DNA of 64,000 nt. It comes from JAVVHH01 sp965199665 (GTDB lineage Bacteria > Pseudomonadota > Alphaproteobacteria > Acetobacterales > Acetobacteraceae). Location: contig OZ241208.1 in assembly GCA_965199665.1 (NCBI GenBank), positions 868,001 through 932,000 on the forward strand, given 5' to 3'. The notes under the pieces were generated by a model. The model did not search any database. It saw nothing but the letters and a program-made list of their open reading frames with translations, and was not told where the DNA came from. A program made the translations under genes and the position numbers. Positions 44,878 to 53,687 of the stretch are shown here, one piece after another (position 1 is the first letter of the stretch; each line of letters begins with the position of its first letter).

Positions 44878-45504
44878 TTGGAGTCTGATCGCGCGAATGC
44901 GCTAAAGCGTCAACAACTTACAAAAGAGGTGGCTCTGTCCACTTACCGAAATTACTACTTATCCATACTTTTCGTCCTACTCATGGCGATGACGGCCAGC
45001 CGTGCTTACGGTTGGATGCTGATAGCCGACATGCTCCAAGCTCTGCTATGGATCGGCACCGCCGTGACTTTGCTGCTGGTCTGCCTCAATCTCTGGGAAA
45101 GGCGATTTAGTCAGGCGGCGTCCGGTGCTGCCATCCTCCTTGCGCTTGCATTTACCGTCATTTCAGCTAAGCTGCTTGAGATTTCCCCAAACAAAATTCG
45201 CTTTGTAATTACGAGACATGAGTATGTCTCAGAATTACCAAAAACCGATGATACTTCTCGCATGCAATTTAAACGTTGGCCGTGGAACTGGTACGCGAAT
45301 GGACTGATTCTAGGCGGGCAAACATTTGAGCTTTTAATTTACGATAGTAGTGATCAGATCACGCTCCGGTCGGGAACTCAGACAGAGGAGTGGCTTCGCA
45401 ACGCCAAAGCGGCTGGTTATGAAATTGATCATTATGATGGGCATACATGGTTAGAGATAACTAACCTTGGCGGGCATTTTTATATTGTTTCGGGCGGGTG
45501 GTAG
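44878..45504 (+). CDS. Low-GC membrane protein of unknown function
   Basis: 208 residues with two to three hydrophobic segments (YLSILFVLLMAMTASRAYG, MLQALLWIGTAVTLLLVCL, AAILLALAFTVISAKLL), then a soluble C-terminal part of about 110 residues containing FKRWPWNWYANGLILGG and TLRSGTQTEEWLRNAK. Codon use and base composition are markedly more AT-rich than the neighbours (runs such as GAGCTTTTAATTTACG), pointing to recent transfer. No family recognised. The listed start is TTG; a GTG at 44929 is also possible. Confidence 0.65.
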   Translation: MESDRANALKRQQLTKEVALSTYRNYYLSILFVLLMAMTASRAYGWMLIADMLQALLWIGTAVTLLLVCLNLWERRFSQAASGAAILLALAFTVISAKLLEISPNKIRFVITRHEYVSELPKTDDTSRMQFKRWPWNWYANGLILGGQTFELLIYDSSDQITLRSGTQTEEWLRNAKAAGYEIDHYDGHTWLEITNLGGHFYIVSGGW

Positions 45505-46076
45505 CTAATCGACATCACACGTAGATCGAATGCTTGGTTGCGAAGGTCTGACTTTTGATCGACGTTAGCCTAGTCTTTTGGTCGATCTCGGGAAGATCGT
45601 CTGTTTAAGGCGTAAACGGCCCTTCACAGCCAGACCGCTTTTGACCAACGGCCCGCACTGGGGCGACGGCGAGAGTCCGGTGTGTGTCGACATCGGCGGT
45701 AGCGGGTCCGTTTCGGTCTACCGCCGATGAGCGTGGAAAGCGGTCCTAGCGTAGGCGGTGGTGACGGAGGGTGGCACGTTAGTGACCCTGCGCGATGCTC
45801 CCACCTAACGTCGCCGTCATCGTCCGACGGATCATTGTAGCCGTGTCGGCCGGCGACTATGCCGCCGCGCTTGCCGAGGTCGGCGCGACGCGCTGCTCCG
45901 CCCAGCACCGTGCGATTACCGCTAGGAGCGCCGTGGATCGGAGGCGCCTGGAGCGGGCTCTCCGTATCGTGGCCAGTGCGCTCTAAGACGCAGAGCTGTC
46001 GGCAGGAGACGAGCCGTGAGGGACAGGCCCGCGGCCGTGCTCAGAACGTCAGCATCGGCGAGACCCGGCCGGACCG
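45505..46076. other. Intergenic region without a supportable gene
   Basis: About 570 bases; the left quarter still has lower GC. Short frames (for example 45624-45908 on minus and 45795-45986 on plus) give arginine-rich or unrecognised products without good starts. I see nothing assignable. Confidence 0.5.
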
Positions 46077-46490
46077 TCACCTGGTGTCCAGCATCTGGAT
46101 CAGCGGCCGGGTCGCAATGTCCGTCAAATAGAACACCGTGATGGCCGCCGGCGCCGTGGACGAGGCGTTGTCGAATTGTAGGATCTTATGGCCGGCCGGC
46201 TCGAAGAAGGCATCGCCCGTGTGCAGGACTCGTTCGGCTTCGCCGTCAGGCTGGGACATGAAACGACCTTCCGTCACCACGCCCACCGTCGAGGCGGGAT
46301 GAACATGCACGCCGGTTGGCTGACCCGGCGCAAAGCGGATATGGGCGCCCCGAACCAATTCGATCGGTGGATTGGCTGCCGGCACGGGCGTCTCCAGCAC
46401 CGACTGCCGTTCGAGCGGCGGGAAGCGATCGGCGGCACTGGCCGGCAGGATCGCGGCCAGGAGCAATATCGAGCCCAAGAGGTGCTTCAT
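46077..46490 (-). CDS. Exported cupin-domain protein
   Basis: 137 residues. Signal peptide MKHLLGSILLLAAILPASAA, then a small cupin barrel with GVHVHPASTVGVVTEG (two metal histidines) and HTGDAFFEPAGH (third region). Probably binds a metal and a small ligand in the periplasm. Its start overlaps the end of the tautomerase gene by four bases, so both are translated together, and the LysR gene on the opposite strand is the likely regulator. Confidence 0.85.
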   Translation of the reverse strand: MKHLLGSILLLAAILPASAADRFPPLERQSVLETPVPAANPPIELVRGAHIRFAPGQPTGVHVHPASTVGVVTEGRFMSQPDGEAERVLHTGDAFFEPAGHKILQFDNASSTAPAAITVFYLTDIATRPLIQMLDTR

Positions 46491-46888
46491 GGTTGCGACG
46501 CCTGGGCCGGCACATAGGATGCGAGGCCGTTGCCGAACGACCAGTCGGGCCTGTCGTTGCTGGTGATAATCACCTGCACGTCTTCTCGCCGAAGCCCAGG
46601 ATCGGCGGCCAGATTGTCGGCGATGGCCGCGTAGAGTGCCTGCTTGGCGGCCGTCTCTCGCCAGTGGCCGGCAATGACGTGGACGATGACCAAATGGTCG
46701 GTGCGCTGGATGTCGAGATAGCTCGCGCTGAAGATGATCTCGCCCGGGTCGCGCTGCTCGATGATCTGGAACCGGTCCTCCAACGGCACCGCATAGGTTT
46801 CAACCAGTGCCGCATGAACGCCGTTAGCAATGGCGCGCAACTCGACGGGCGTTCGCCCCTTCAGCAAGGAAATACGAACCAACGGCAT
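46487..46888 (-). CDS. Tautomerase family protein
   Basis: 133 residues. Proline 2 (MPLVRISLLKGR) becomes the N-terminal catalytic proline of 4-oxalocrotonate-tautomerase-like enzymes; the fold continues with ELRAIANGVHAALVETY and a second beta-alpha-beta half (DHLVIVHVIAGHW, KQALYAAIADNLAAD). These keto-enol isomerases act on small dicarboxylates or pyruvate-like compounds; the natural substrate is unknown. It lies between a 52-codon membrane peptide and the cupin gene, all minus strand. Confidence 0.85.
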   Translation of the reverse strand: MPLVRISLLKGRTPVELRAIANGVHAALVETYAVPLEDRFQIIEQRDPGEIIFSASYLDIQRTDHLVIVHVIAGHWRETAAKQALYAAIADNLAADPGLRREDVQVIITSNDRPDWSFGNGLASYVPAQASQP

Positions 46889-46900
46889 GGATGTCTCCTG

Positions 46901-47059
46901 TCAGCCGAAAACCAATTCCAGTCCGATACTGGCGATGACGGTGGCACCTACGATCAGCGTGGCTGCCGTGCCGAGCCCGGCCAGGTAGGCCCGCAACGCC
47001 AGTTGAGGCAGAGCGGCGTCGGATGCCGGGAACCGGTTCGTGTCGGGGATGGCGAGCAT
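46901..47059 (-). CDS. Small single-TM membrane protein (52 aa)
   Basis: A 52-codon frame from ATG 47059, preceded by GGAGAAG. MLAIPDTNRFPASDAALPQLALRA then a single hydrophobic helix LAGLGTAATLIVGATVIASIGLELVF. Too short for most gene finders. Directly upstream (12 bases) of the tautomerase gene, so probably first in a three-gene unit with tautomerase and cupin. Confidence 0.6.
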   Translation of the reverse strand: MLAIPDTNRFPASDAALPQLALRAYLAGLGTAATLIVGATVIASIGLELVFG

Positions 47060-47120
47060 GGGAACTTCTCCTTGATCCAACGCACCGAACCTAAGCGCCG
47101 GTTGACCATGACAAAACCCC

Positions 47121-48017
47121 ATGACAGCGTATTTCAATGATTGTCGTTTGCAATGGCTCAATGTGAAGTCGCTGGATATCGAGGCCGTCCGGGCCTTCAT
47201 CATGACGGTCGATCTGAAGGGGTTCACCCGGGCAGCGGCGGCTTTGGACGCGACCCAGTCGGCGGTTAGCCTCAGGATCAAGCGCCTGGAAGATATCCTT
47301 GGACGACGGCTGTTGGATCGCACGCCGCGGCACGTCCGCCTGTCCGCCGACGGCGAGGCGTTCCTTCCGCGAGCCCGTATTCTGTTGGCCGCACACGGGG
47401 ATGCGGTCGGGTCGTTCGATGCCGAGCGGCGCCGCTTGGTGGTGGGGATCAGTCATCACATCGTGGGAACCGAGTTACCTTTTCTACTGAAAAGCATCAG
47501 TGCGGCCGAACCGGGCTTGTTGCTGGAGATGCGGGTCATGACCTCGAAGGAGGTGCTTGCCGAATTCGATGCCGGTGCTCTCGACGCGGCCATCGTGCTC
47601 CGACATGACAACCGGCGTCACGACGGTGCGCTTTTGATGCAGGAAGCGTTCGCCTGGATGGCGGCACCGGAGTTCGAGCATCGCGATGGTGCGCCGCTTC
47701 GGCTCGCGACGCAGGCGGCGCCGTGCAGCGTGCGGAGCATGGCGATCGACGCCTTGGACCAGGCGGGCGTGCCCTGGACGGAGGTCTTCGTTGGCGGTGG
47801 AGCGACCACCATCGGCGCCGCCGTGTCCGCCGGGCTTGCGGTAGCGGCGCTGGGCCGCCGCGTGGCGCCGCCCGGAACGATCGACATCGGACCGCGGCTC
47901 CGGCTGCCCGAGCTGCCCGTTCGAGACGTGGTGATCTATGCCAGTGCTACCGATCTGCAGGCCAAAAGTGCCTTGAAGACACTAGGCGCCGCGATCCACT
48001 CGACGAGCTCTCGATAA
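47121..48017 (+). CDS. LysR family transcriptional regulator
   Basis: 298 residues. N-terminal HTH DIEAVRAFIMTVDLKGFTRAAAALDATQSAVSLRIKRLEDILG, the usual LysR helix-turn-helix, and a substrate-binding domain after residue 90 (VVGISHHIVGTELPFLL). Divergent from the tautomerase/cupin unit with only 61 bases between starts, which is the classical geometry for autoregulation and control of the facing operon. ATG 47121 is used; a GTG at 47163 (KSLDIEAV) would be closer to normal LysR length. Confidence 0.9.
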   Translation: MTAYFNDCRLQWLNVKSLDIEAVRAFIMTVDLKGFTRAAAALDATQSAVSLRIKRLEDILGRRLLDRTPRHVRLSADGEAFLPRARILLAAHGDAVGSFDAERRRLVVGISHHIVGTELPFLLKSISAAEPGLLLEMRVMTSKEVLAEFDAGALDAAIVLRHDNRRHDGALLMQEAFAWMAAPEFEHRDGAPLRLATQAAPCSVRSMAIDALDQAGVPWTEVFVGGGATTIGAAVSAGLAVAALGRRVAPPGTIDIGPRLRLPELPVRDVVIYASATDLQAKSALKTLGAAIHSTSSR

Positions 48018-48025
48018 TACGGCGC

Positions 48026-48691
48026 CTACCAGGTGAGAGCGCGCCTGCCGATGGCGGCACCGACGGCAGCCATGATGACGACCCCAAGCGTGTACCACAG
48101 CGCAACGAAGGATCCGGCATCGTTCCTGCAGGCGAGCGCGTAGGCGGTGGCGCCCAGTGAGCCGGACAGTGTGCCGGCGATCGCCCCGGCCACCGCAGGA
48201 CGGGTCACCGCGCCCATCTTCATCACGGCGAGCACGATGATCAAAGGCAGCAAAGAAGCGCCCAAGATCGTCAGCATGCATCCACCTGCCGAGATGTCCG
48301 AGTTTCCCAGGATGGAGAGGCCTGAACGGTCGGTAGCAGCACGGAACAGGAGAATGAGCGCGGCCGGCACGAAGGCCAGGGCTGTCAGTCGGCCGCCGCC
48401 CGGCAAGGCGGCACGGCTAGCTAGAACCAGAGCGGCCAGAGCAAAAGCCAGCATGCTTGTGATCTTGTAGGCAAATGGTGCGCGATACATGGCGATCGCG
48501 AAGTCTGGCCTTACGCCCTCCCACACGAGCACGAGTGCCACGGAGAGGCAGAGCGATACCAGGGCCGCAATGACGAGGATGACCCTGAAGGTGCGGGGAG
48601 CGGCAATCCGACTGCCACCAGCTTGGGCGGCCAGCCGGTCGATCAGGCCGTCGGTCCGCACAACGGTGGTCCCTTCCTGTGCCCCGGTCAT
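48026..48691 (-). CDS. NrsF-type (DUF1109) anti-sigma membrane protein
   Basis: 221 residues. A soluble N-terminus of about 35 residues, then six membrane helices (FRVILVIAALVSLCLSVALVL, ITSMLAFALAALVLA, LTALAFVPAALILLF, MLTILGASLLPLIIVLAV, AVAGAIAGTLSGSLGATAYAL, FVALWYTLGVVIMAAVGAAIG), the pattern of DUF1109/NrsF. In Caulobacter this family anchors and inactivates SigF. The gene overlaps the sigma factor gene by four bases (ATGA), as expected for a sigma/anti-sigma pair. Confidence 0.88.
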   Translation of the reverse strand: MTGAQEGTTVVRTDGLIDRLAAQAGGSRIAAPRTFRVILVIAALVSLCLSVALVLVWEGVRPDFAIAMYRAPFAYKITSMLAFALAALVLASRAALPGGGRLTALAFVPAALILLFRAATDRSGLSILGNSDISAGGCMLTILGASLLPLIIVLAVMKMGAVTRPAVAGAIAGTLSGSLGATAYALACRNDAGSFVALWYTLGVVIMAAVGAAIGRRALTW

Positions 48692-49275
48692 GGTGTGTCG
48701 CTCCGGCGAGCCTTGGCCATTAGTCGCTGCAAGGCACGATGGTAGAGCACACGCACCGACCCCTCGCTCGTGTGAAGCTGCTCGGCGGTCGCCCGGACCG
48801 TAGCGCCCTCGACGCCAAGCGCTCGCACCACCTGACGCTGGCCAGGAGACAAGTCAGCGATATGTTGATCGATGTCGCGCAGGGTGCGGTCGGCATCCTC
48901 GCTCGGCGCCGCAAAGATCTCAGCCATTTCTTCCATCGTGATGTCGACGTGTCGCGCGGCATCGCGGCGCAGGCGGCGGGCCATGTCGATGAATTTGTAG
49001 CGGGTGATCGTGTAGAGCCAAGGCATGAAGGGGCGGGCAGCGTCCCAGGTATGGCGTTTGCCATGGAGGCCGATCAGTATTTCCTGCACCACGTCCTCCG
49101 TCTCATCCACACGCAAGTCGAACCTAGCCAGACGCGAGCGGATCAGTCGGCGCAGCATCACCGCGATCTCCCTGAGCAAACGCTCATAGGCCACCGCATC
49201 GCCCCGGCGCTCCGCACGCATCGCCTCCGCCCACTTGATTTCGCGCGCGGTGGTGTCTGCGTATTCGGTGGTCAT
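48688..49275 (-). CDS. ECF-family RNA polymerase sigma factor (SigF-like)
   Basis: 195 residues. Region 2: ETEDVVQEILIGLHGKRHTWDAARPFMPWLYTITRYKFIDMARR with the DxxQE and R-F/W pattern; region 4: LSPGQRQVVRALGVEGATVRATAEQLHTSEGSVRVLYHRALQRL. Together with the NrsF-like partner it is expected to respond to oxidative or metal stress by release from the membrane anti-sigma factor; this is by analogy with SigF-NrsF. Divergent from an exported alpha/beta hydrolase gene. I could not find a clear repeated -35/-10 ECF motif nearby. Confidence 0.9.
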   Translation of the reverse strand: MTTEYADTTAREIKWAEAMRAERRGDAVAYERLLREIAVMLRRLIRSRLARFDLRVDETEDVVQEILIGLHGKRHTWDAARPFMPWLYTITRYKFIDMARRLRRDAARHVDITMEEMAEIFAAPSEDADRTLRDIDQHIADLSPGQRQVVRALGVEGATVRATAEQLHTSEGSVRVLYHRALQRLMAKARRSDTP

Positions 49276-49414
49276 GCCACGGCTCTTAACGGCCTCACGA
49301 GAATTGCTGCCATGTGCGACATGCAGACGCGGCGTGTTGCGAACGCCCTGAGCGCGTCGAAAACCTCATTGAAGCATGTCGCTTCCAGGCGCCGTTTCGA
49401 TGAAGGACCCGACC

Positions 49415-50194
49415 ATGAAGATACACACATCAGCTGCCGCACTGGCTCTCTGCCTGATCGCAGGTGTAGCCGCCAGTGTTCCGGCTCACGCTCAGACCAC
49501 CGCCGTCCCCGTGCAAGCCCATAATGTGGTTCTCGTGCACGGAGCGTGGGCTGATGGATCGAGCTGGAACCGGGTCATCCCCATCCTGCAGGCTGCCGGG
49601 CTGCACGTGACGGCGGTGCAAAATCCGTTGACCTCGCTTGCCGACGGCGATGCTGAAGTGCGCCGTGTGCTGGCATTGCAGGACGGTCCCACCGTATTGG
49701 TCGGGCACTCCTTCGGGGGAACGATCATCAGCGACACCGGCAATACTGCCAACGTGTCAGCCCTGGTTTATGTCGCGGCACGAGCGCCCGATGCCGACGA
49801 GGATACCGCCTCGGTCAATGCCAAATTTCCTGCAGCGCCCGCGCGCTCCGGACTGATCACCCATGACGGCCTGACCACGCTGAGCGAAGATGCCTTCACC
49901 AAATACTTCGCAAACGACCTTCCCCACGCGCAGGCCGACGTTCTTTTTGCCGTGCAACAGCCGACCGCCACCTCGACGTTCACCGCCCGCACGGCGGCTG
50001 CCGCTTGGCACGACAAGCCGACCTTCTATGCCGTCGCGACGCAGGACATGACGATATCGCCCGACCTCGAGCGCTTCTTTGCCAAGCGCATGGGCGCCGC
50101 GACCATCGAGGTGGACTCAGGTCATCTGGCCATGGTCTCGCAGCCGGAAGCGATTGCGAACCTGATCTTCAGGGCCGTGGGTCAGGTAAAATAA
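49415..50194 (+). CDS. Exported alpha/beta hydrolase
   Basis: 259 residues with signal peptide MKIHTSAAALALCLIAGVAASVPAHA. Alpha/beta-hydrolase fold: VVLVHGAWADGSSW (oxyanion region), VLVGHSFGGTII with nucleophile serine, EVDSGHLAMVSQPEAI with the catalytic histidine. Resembles the EstA/pyrethroid-hydrolase-like salicylate-esterase group. ATG 49415 follows an AAGGAC site. Divergent from the ECF sigma gene, followed by small exported and membrane genes on the same strand; these may form the stress-response output. Confidence 0.85.
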   Translation: MKIHTSAAALALCLIAGVAASVPAHAQTTAVPVQAHNVVLVHGAWADGSSWNRVIPILQAAGLHVTAVQNPLTSLADGDAEVRRVLALQDGPTVLVGHSFGGTIISDTGNTANVSALVYVAARAPDADEDTASVNAKFPAAPARSGLITHDGLTTLSEDAFTKYFANDLPHAQADVLFAVQQPTATSTFTARTAAAAWHDKPTFYAVATQDMTISPDLERFFAKRMGAATIEVDSGHLAMVSQPEAIANLIFRAVGQVK

Positions 50195-50312
50195 ACCTGA
50201 AGTCGCATGGACGGTGCAGTCCAGTCACGTCCATGCCGCCAGACGAATTCCGATAGCCACGAGCCTGGCCGTTCCTCGACGGCACAAATTAACTAACAGG
50301 ATTATACACACC

Positions 50313-50594
50313 ATGAACGTCAAGATGATGGCCGCCGCCCTGCTCATGTCTGTAGGCGCTGCAACCGCTGCTTTCGCCGGCGAAGGCAATAACGAGCCAT
50401 TCCCACTCTCGATCTCCATCGGCGCGAATGGCCAGATCGGCTTCAGCACTCTGCCAGAGGCCAATGGGCTGCCCGTTGGCGCCCTGAAAGGCACTCCTTT
50501 CTACACCCAGGCTCAGTCCATCAACCGGTGGTATGCCCAACAGGCTGATCATCGTTTTGCGCAGCAGCAGGCGGCCCAGGCTCATCGCGGGTAG
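50313..50594 (+). CDS. Small exported protein, unknown
   Basis: 93 residues: signal peptide MNVKMMAAALLMSVGAATAAFA, then a short mature chain (SISIGANGQIGFSTLPEANGL) with a glutamine-rich C-terminus (HRFAQQQAAQAHRG). No family recognised. Starts at ATG 50313; the open frame begins 33 codons earlier without a signal. Lies between the exported hydrolase and the DUF308-like gene, same direction. Confidence 0.6.
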   Translation: MNVKMMAAALLMSVGAATAAFAGEGNNEPFPLSISIGANGQIGFSTLPEANGLPVGALKGTPFYTQAQSINRWYAQQADHRFAQQQAAQAHRG

Positions 50595-50648
50595 CCCCAC
50601 ATCAGCGATCTCGGAACCGAGTCTGCTCACCAATCATAAGGACTAGAC

Positions 50649-51251
50649 ATGTCTGCAATGACAATGAATGACTTCTCAGCCACGTTTCCCTCGGGGTGGC
50701 TGAAGCGGTATTACTTCGCCCGCTTTGCCTTCTCGGCAGCATGGGTGGCATTGGCGTTCGGCGTCGCCAAGAATGCCCCGACGCTGGCCTCCGTTATGCT
50801 GGTCGGCTATCCAGCGTGGGACGCGATCGCGAATTTCGTCGATGCTCAGCGGAACGGAGGCCTTGGCCGCAACAAGACCCAGATGCTGAACGTCGTCGTA
50901 AGCACCATCACGACAATTGCCGTGGCCGTCGCGCTCGGCGCAAGCATGAACAAAGTGCTCGGCGTGTTTGGCATCTGGGCCGGGCTGGCCGGCATTTTCC
51001 AGCTGGCCACCGCAGTCCGCCGCTGGAAGTCGTCTGGCGCTCAATGGGCGATGATCCTGAGTGGTGCCCAGTCCGCTTTGGCCGGCTTTCTCTTTGTGAG
51101 AATGTCCGCCGGTGGGACCGAGCCGATCGGCGTTACCACTGTTGCCCGCTACGTGGCGTTTGGAGCGTTTTACTTCCTGGTCTCGGCGCTTTGGCTGACG
51201 GTGAGCGAGGCTCGCAAGGGCGGGTCCTTTAGTCAGCCTGCGCACGATTAA
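50649..51251 (+). CDS. DUF308-like membrane protein
   Basis: 200 residues with six hydrophobic segments in three pairs (YYFARFAFSAAWVALAFGV, LASVMLVGYPAWDAIANFV, MLNVVVSTITTIAVAVAL, LGVFGIWAGLAGIFQLATAV, WAMILSGAQSALAGFLFV, VARYVAFGAFYFLVSALWL). This pairwise layout matches HdeD/DUF308-type acid-resistance membrane proteins. A clear AAGGA site precedes ATG 50649. Last gene of the hydrolase group; function unknown. Confidence 0.7.
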   Translation: MSAMTMNDFSATFPSGWLKRYYFARFAFSAAWVALAFGVAKNAPTLASVMLVGYPAWDAIANFVDAQRNGGLGRNKTQMLNVVVSTITTIAVAVALGASMNKVLGVFGIWAGLAGIFQLATAVRRWKSSGAQWAMILSGAQSALAGFLFVRMSAGGTEPIGVTTVARYVAFGAFYFLVSALWLTVSEARKGGSFSQPAHD

Positions 51252-52018
51252 TCCTTCGTTCAGGGTGCGTTGCGCGCCGCGATCGTAGCGCGGGAGGTAT
51301 AGGTCTGCCGCGAGGCCTGCTGTTCCGTCACGTCGCCGCACCGTTCTCAAAGCACACAATGCAGAGAACAGCATGTTGCACCGCCGCCAGCCGTCCTCGG
51401 GTCGGCTCCCCTGCCGACGTTGGTCAGAGCCCAGCCATCCTTGTCGGCATCGATCCGTCAGAACGAGCCGGGCGCCGAAAACCAGCCGCTCGGTCGGCGG
51501 GCCGGGTGTGGGACGTAACGGAGGCGGTGTGGGCTAAGCCCGGCGCTCCCCCGGTCACGACGACGGGGTCTCGTGGCGGAGCGCCGGGTCCTCGGGTCGT
51601 TGTTGCAGGGGATATTGCGGCCGGCAGCCGATAGCGTCGGCGCGGCGATCGATCGGATCGATTACCTGAGCTTCAACCGGGTCGAGGGCCCGGTGGCACT
51701 TTGTTTCGATGGACGTTCGAGCGCAACGCTGTACTAGTGCAGAGACGGACCTTCCTCATCAAATGGGACAGGCAAAATCATCAGAGAATTCGGTGCCGAG
51801 ACAAACACTCTGCTGCGGCTCTTTAGGGCGGTCCAGAATAGTGACATTTGCAACGTTTTGAATGTTAATGATTTTGCGACGGTTAAGTCGTCACCAACTC
51901 AGCAACACGCCTTGGTCCGCCCTCGACCCAGGCTGTGGAAGAAACATGATGGTGGCCCTGAGGCTCGCTGAGGCTTCAGCGATCGGGCCGTTGGATGGCT
52001 GTGGGGTATCCGGCGCGC
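51252..52018. other. Intergenic region without a supportable gene
   Basis: About 770 bases. The middle (51350-51640) carries plus-strand frames without motifs; 51740-51900 is AT-richer and promoter-like. I see no coding homology and no repeats worth naming. Confidence 0.5.
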
Positions 52019-52501
52019 TCACCGCGGCTTGTCCCGCAGTCGGCATGTCGCACCACGCAGCACCGCCCAGGCCGGTTCCAGCAGTTCCTCCGACGGGATC
52101 TCCGCCTGGGTCCGCAGCACGAGGCGGAGCGGGACGCCGTTGCAGGGTCGCTGCGCCCTCAGTGTCACCTCCGCCCCGCCGGAGCCGCCCTTCTCGCGGT
52201 CCAGCCGGTAGCGCACGAGGGTTCCGGCATCGCGGCGCAGGTGCGGCAATTCCGCCGGCAGCGCGGCGGCAGGCTTGATCGTCACCGTCACGTCGTAGGA
52301 CGCGCGCAGCACCGCCAGAGGGCGCAGCAGAAGGCCGCGCGGCGACGACCCGGCATCGAAACCCTCTGGCACGGGGACGGACAGGACACGGTCGCCCACG
52401 ACCGCGATGGTCAACCCAGGAGTCGGTCCTGGCATGTATCCTCTCGCGAGCAGGATGAAAGCCACGAGGGCGAACGCGATCAAGGCAATCCGTCGGTTCA
52501 A
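52019..52501 (-). CDS. Exported or membrane-anchored protein, possibly Tsi3-like
   Basis: About 160 residues: N-terminal hydrophobic helix (LNRRIALIAFALVAFILLARGY), then a beta-rich domain with LSVPVPEGFDAGSSPRGLLL, YRLDREKGGSGGAEVTLRA and a disulphide-like pair of cysteines (RPCNGV, GATCRL). The shape resembles small Tsi3-type immunity-like lipoproteins, but I am unsure. The TTG at 52501 is chosen because GGAGCG lies before it and the hydrophobic segment then starts at the N-terminus. Divergent from the DUF6894 genes. Confidence 0.5.
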   Translation of the reverse strand: MNRRIALIAFALVAFILLARGYMPGPTPGLTIAVVGDRVLSVPVPEGFDAGSSPRGLLLRPLAVLRASYDVTVTIKPAAALPAELPHLRRDAGTLVRYRLDREKGGSGGAEVTLRAQRPCNGVPLRLVLRTQAEIPSEELLEPAWAVLRGATCRLRDKPR

Positions 52502-52751
52502 GGGCGCTCCGCTGGGGACGTCACTAACACAGGCCACCCTACGCCGGGTCGTCGATCCGCAAAGCAATCAGGCCGCGGAAGGTAAACGGGTCCGACGATG
52601 CTGAAGGCCTGCAAGGGGCCAGGAACAAGCCCGTGAACGGCTCGACCGCCCTTTTCATTAAGCGCAATGCGAACGCGGCGCCGAGACTGTGCCCGACCAT
52701 TTACTGATCCAGTTATACGGATTCCGTTCCGGATCCAGTTTAAGTTCACCC

Positions 52752-53048
52752 ATGGAGCGGTTCTTTATAGATACCTATGACGGACGGTCTTGGATACGAG
52801 ACGTCGAGGGCTGGGCGTGCGAAAGTGTCGAGGCGGCCTGCATAGTAGCACGAGAAGCTCTGTTGGACGTCGTATCAGACGAAATCCAGTATGAGGATGC
52901 TCAATTCAAGATCATCCTGAGAGACGAAAAAACGTTGGTATTGCTTCGAGCGTCCCTCACCTTGAACATAACGAAGCTGCCAAACTCAACGTTGAATTTG
53001 TCAAAGCAGGACGTCGAGACAACTCGAAACTCTCATTTGAAAACCTGA
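52752..53048 (+). CDS. DUF6894 family protein
   Basis: 98 residues starting MERFFIDTYDGRSWIRDVEGWACESVEAA, the DUF6894 opening (xRFFxxxxDGxxxxDxEG), followed by the helix CIVAREALLDVV and strand FKIILRDEKTLVLL. No catalytic residues are known for the family. Low-GC C-terminal tail. ATG 52752 lies inside a longer frame but fits the family start exactly. Followed 36 bases later by a second DUF6894 gene. Confidence 0.65.
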   Translation: MERFFIDTYDGRSWIRDVEGWACESVEAACIVAREALLDVVSDEIQYEDAQFKIILRDEKTLVLLRASLTLNITKLPNSTLNLSKQDVETTRNSHLKT

Positions 53049-53084
53049 GTGAGATTCCATAGCTGGTTTCGGTGAGGGTTGATC

Positions 53085-53366
53085 ATGCGATTCTTCTTTC
53101 ATGTTAGAGATGGGAGTGGGCAACAAGATCGGCTGGGACAAGAATTCGCCGATATGGCTACCGCTAGAGCTGAGGTTGAGCTGATGGCAATAGCCGCTCT
53201 CACCAATCGGCCCGAAGCAGTGTGGCGCGGTGGTGGGTGGTCCATCGACGTGATGGATGCGGATGGCATGCTGGTTTTCGCGTTGCACCTGTTTTCCAGC
53301 CTTTCGCCCAGAGTGCAACGGCTCTTGCAGCAGTCACGGCCGTTGACGGTTCACCCGCGCCGATGA
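53085..53366 (+). CDS. DUF6894 family protein
   Basis: 93 residues starting MRFFFHVRDGSGQQDRLGQEFADMATARAEVELMAIAAL, the most typical DUF6894 member of the window, then WSIDVMDADGMLVFALHLFSS. GAGGG precedes ATG 53085. The C-terminal QSRPLTVHPRR is an untypical extension. Small, cytoplasmic, function unknown; in other genomes these proteins are often stress-associated neighbours of regulators, as here (Crp/Fnr and HWE kinase downstream). Confidence 0.75.
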   Translation: MRFFFHVRDGSGQQDRLGQEFADMATARAEVELMAIAALTNRPEAVWRGGGWSIDVMDADGMLVFALHLFSSLSPRVQRLLQQSRPLTVHPRR

Positions 53367-53687
53367 CCGGCAATAATGGTGCAAGTTTTCGGGTCTGCCG
53401 ACGTCGCGAAGCAGCCGTCATGACAAATTGCGCGCTTGAGGTAGGGGGAGCTTTCCCAGAAAGACAATTGCTCAACCAGAAGCACAGACGCCGGTGATCC
53501 TTGATCCGCGTAGGACTAGCCATCTACAACGGTTCAGGCATCCTCCGTGGCGACATCAGCCTCCGGCCGCACTGGGCCGACGAAGCCGTCGGGCCATCAT
53601 CGCATGCTGTGCCAGGGATCCGTGCGGCCCGGCGCAAAGCGGATATCAGTTCGCGACATCGTTCTCGAGGAGGCGATATACTATCCG

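Noticed and set aside
45624..45986. Short frames on both strands in the gap after the low-GC membrane gene
   Set aside because: Arginine-rich or unrecognised products; a passing resemblance to transposase tails is too weak.
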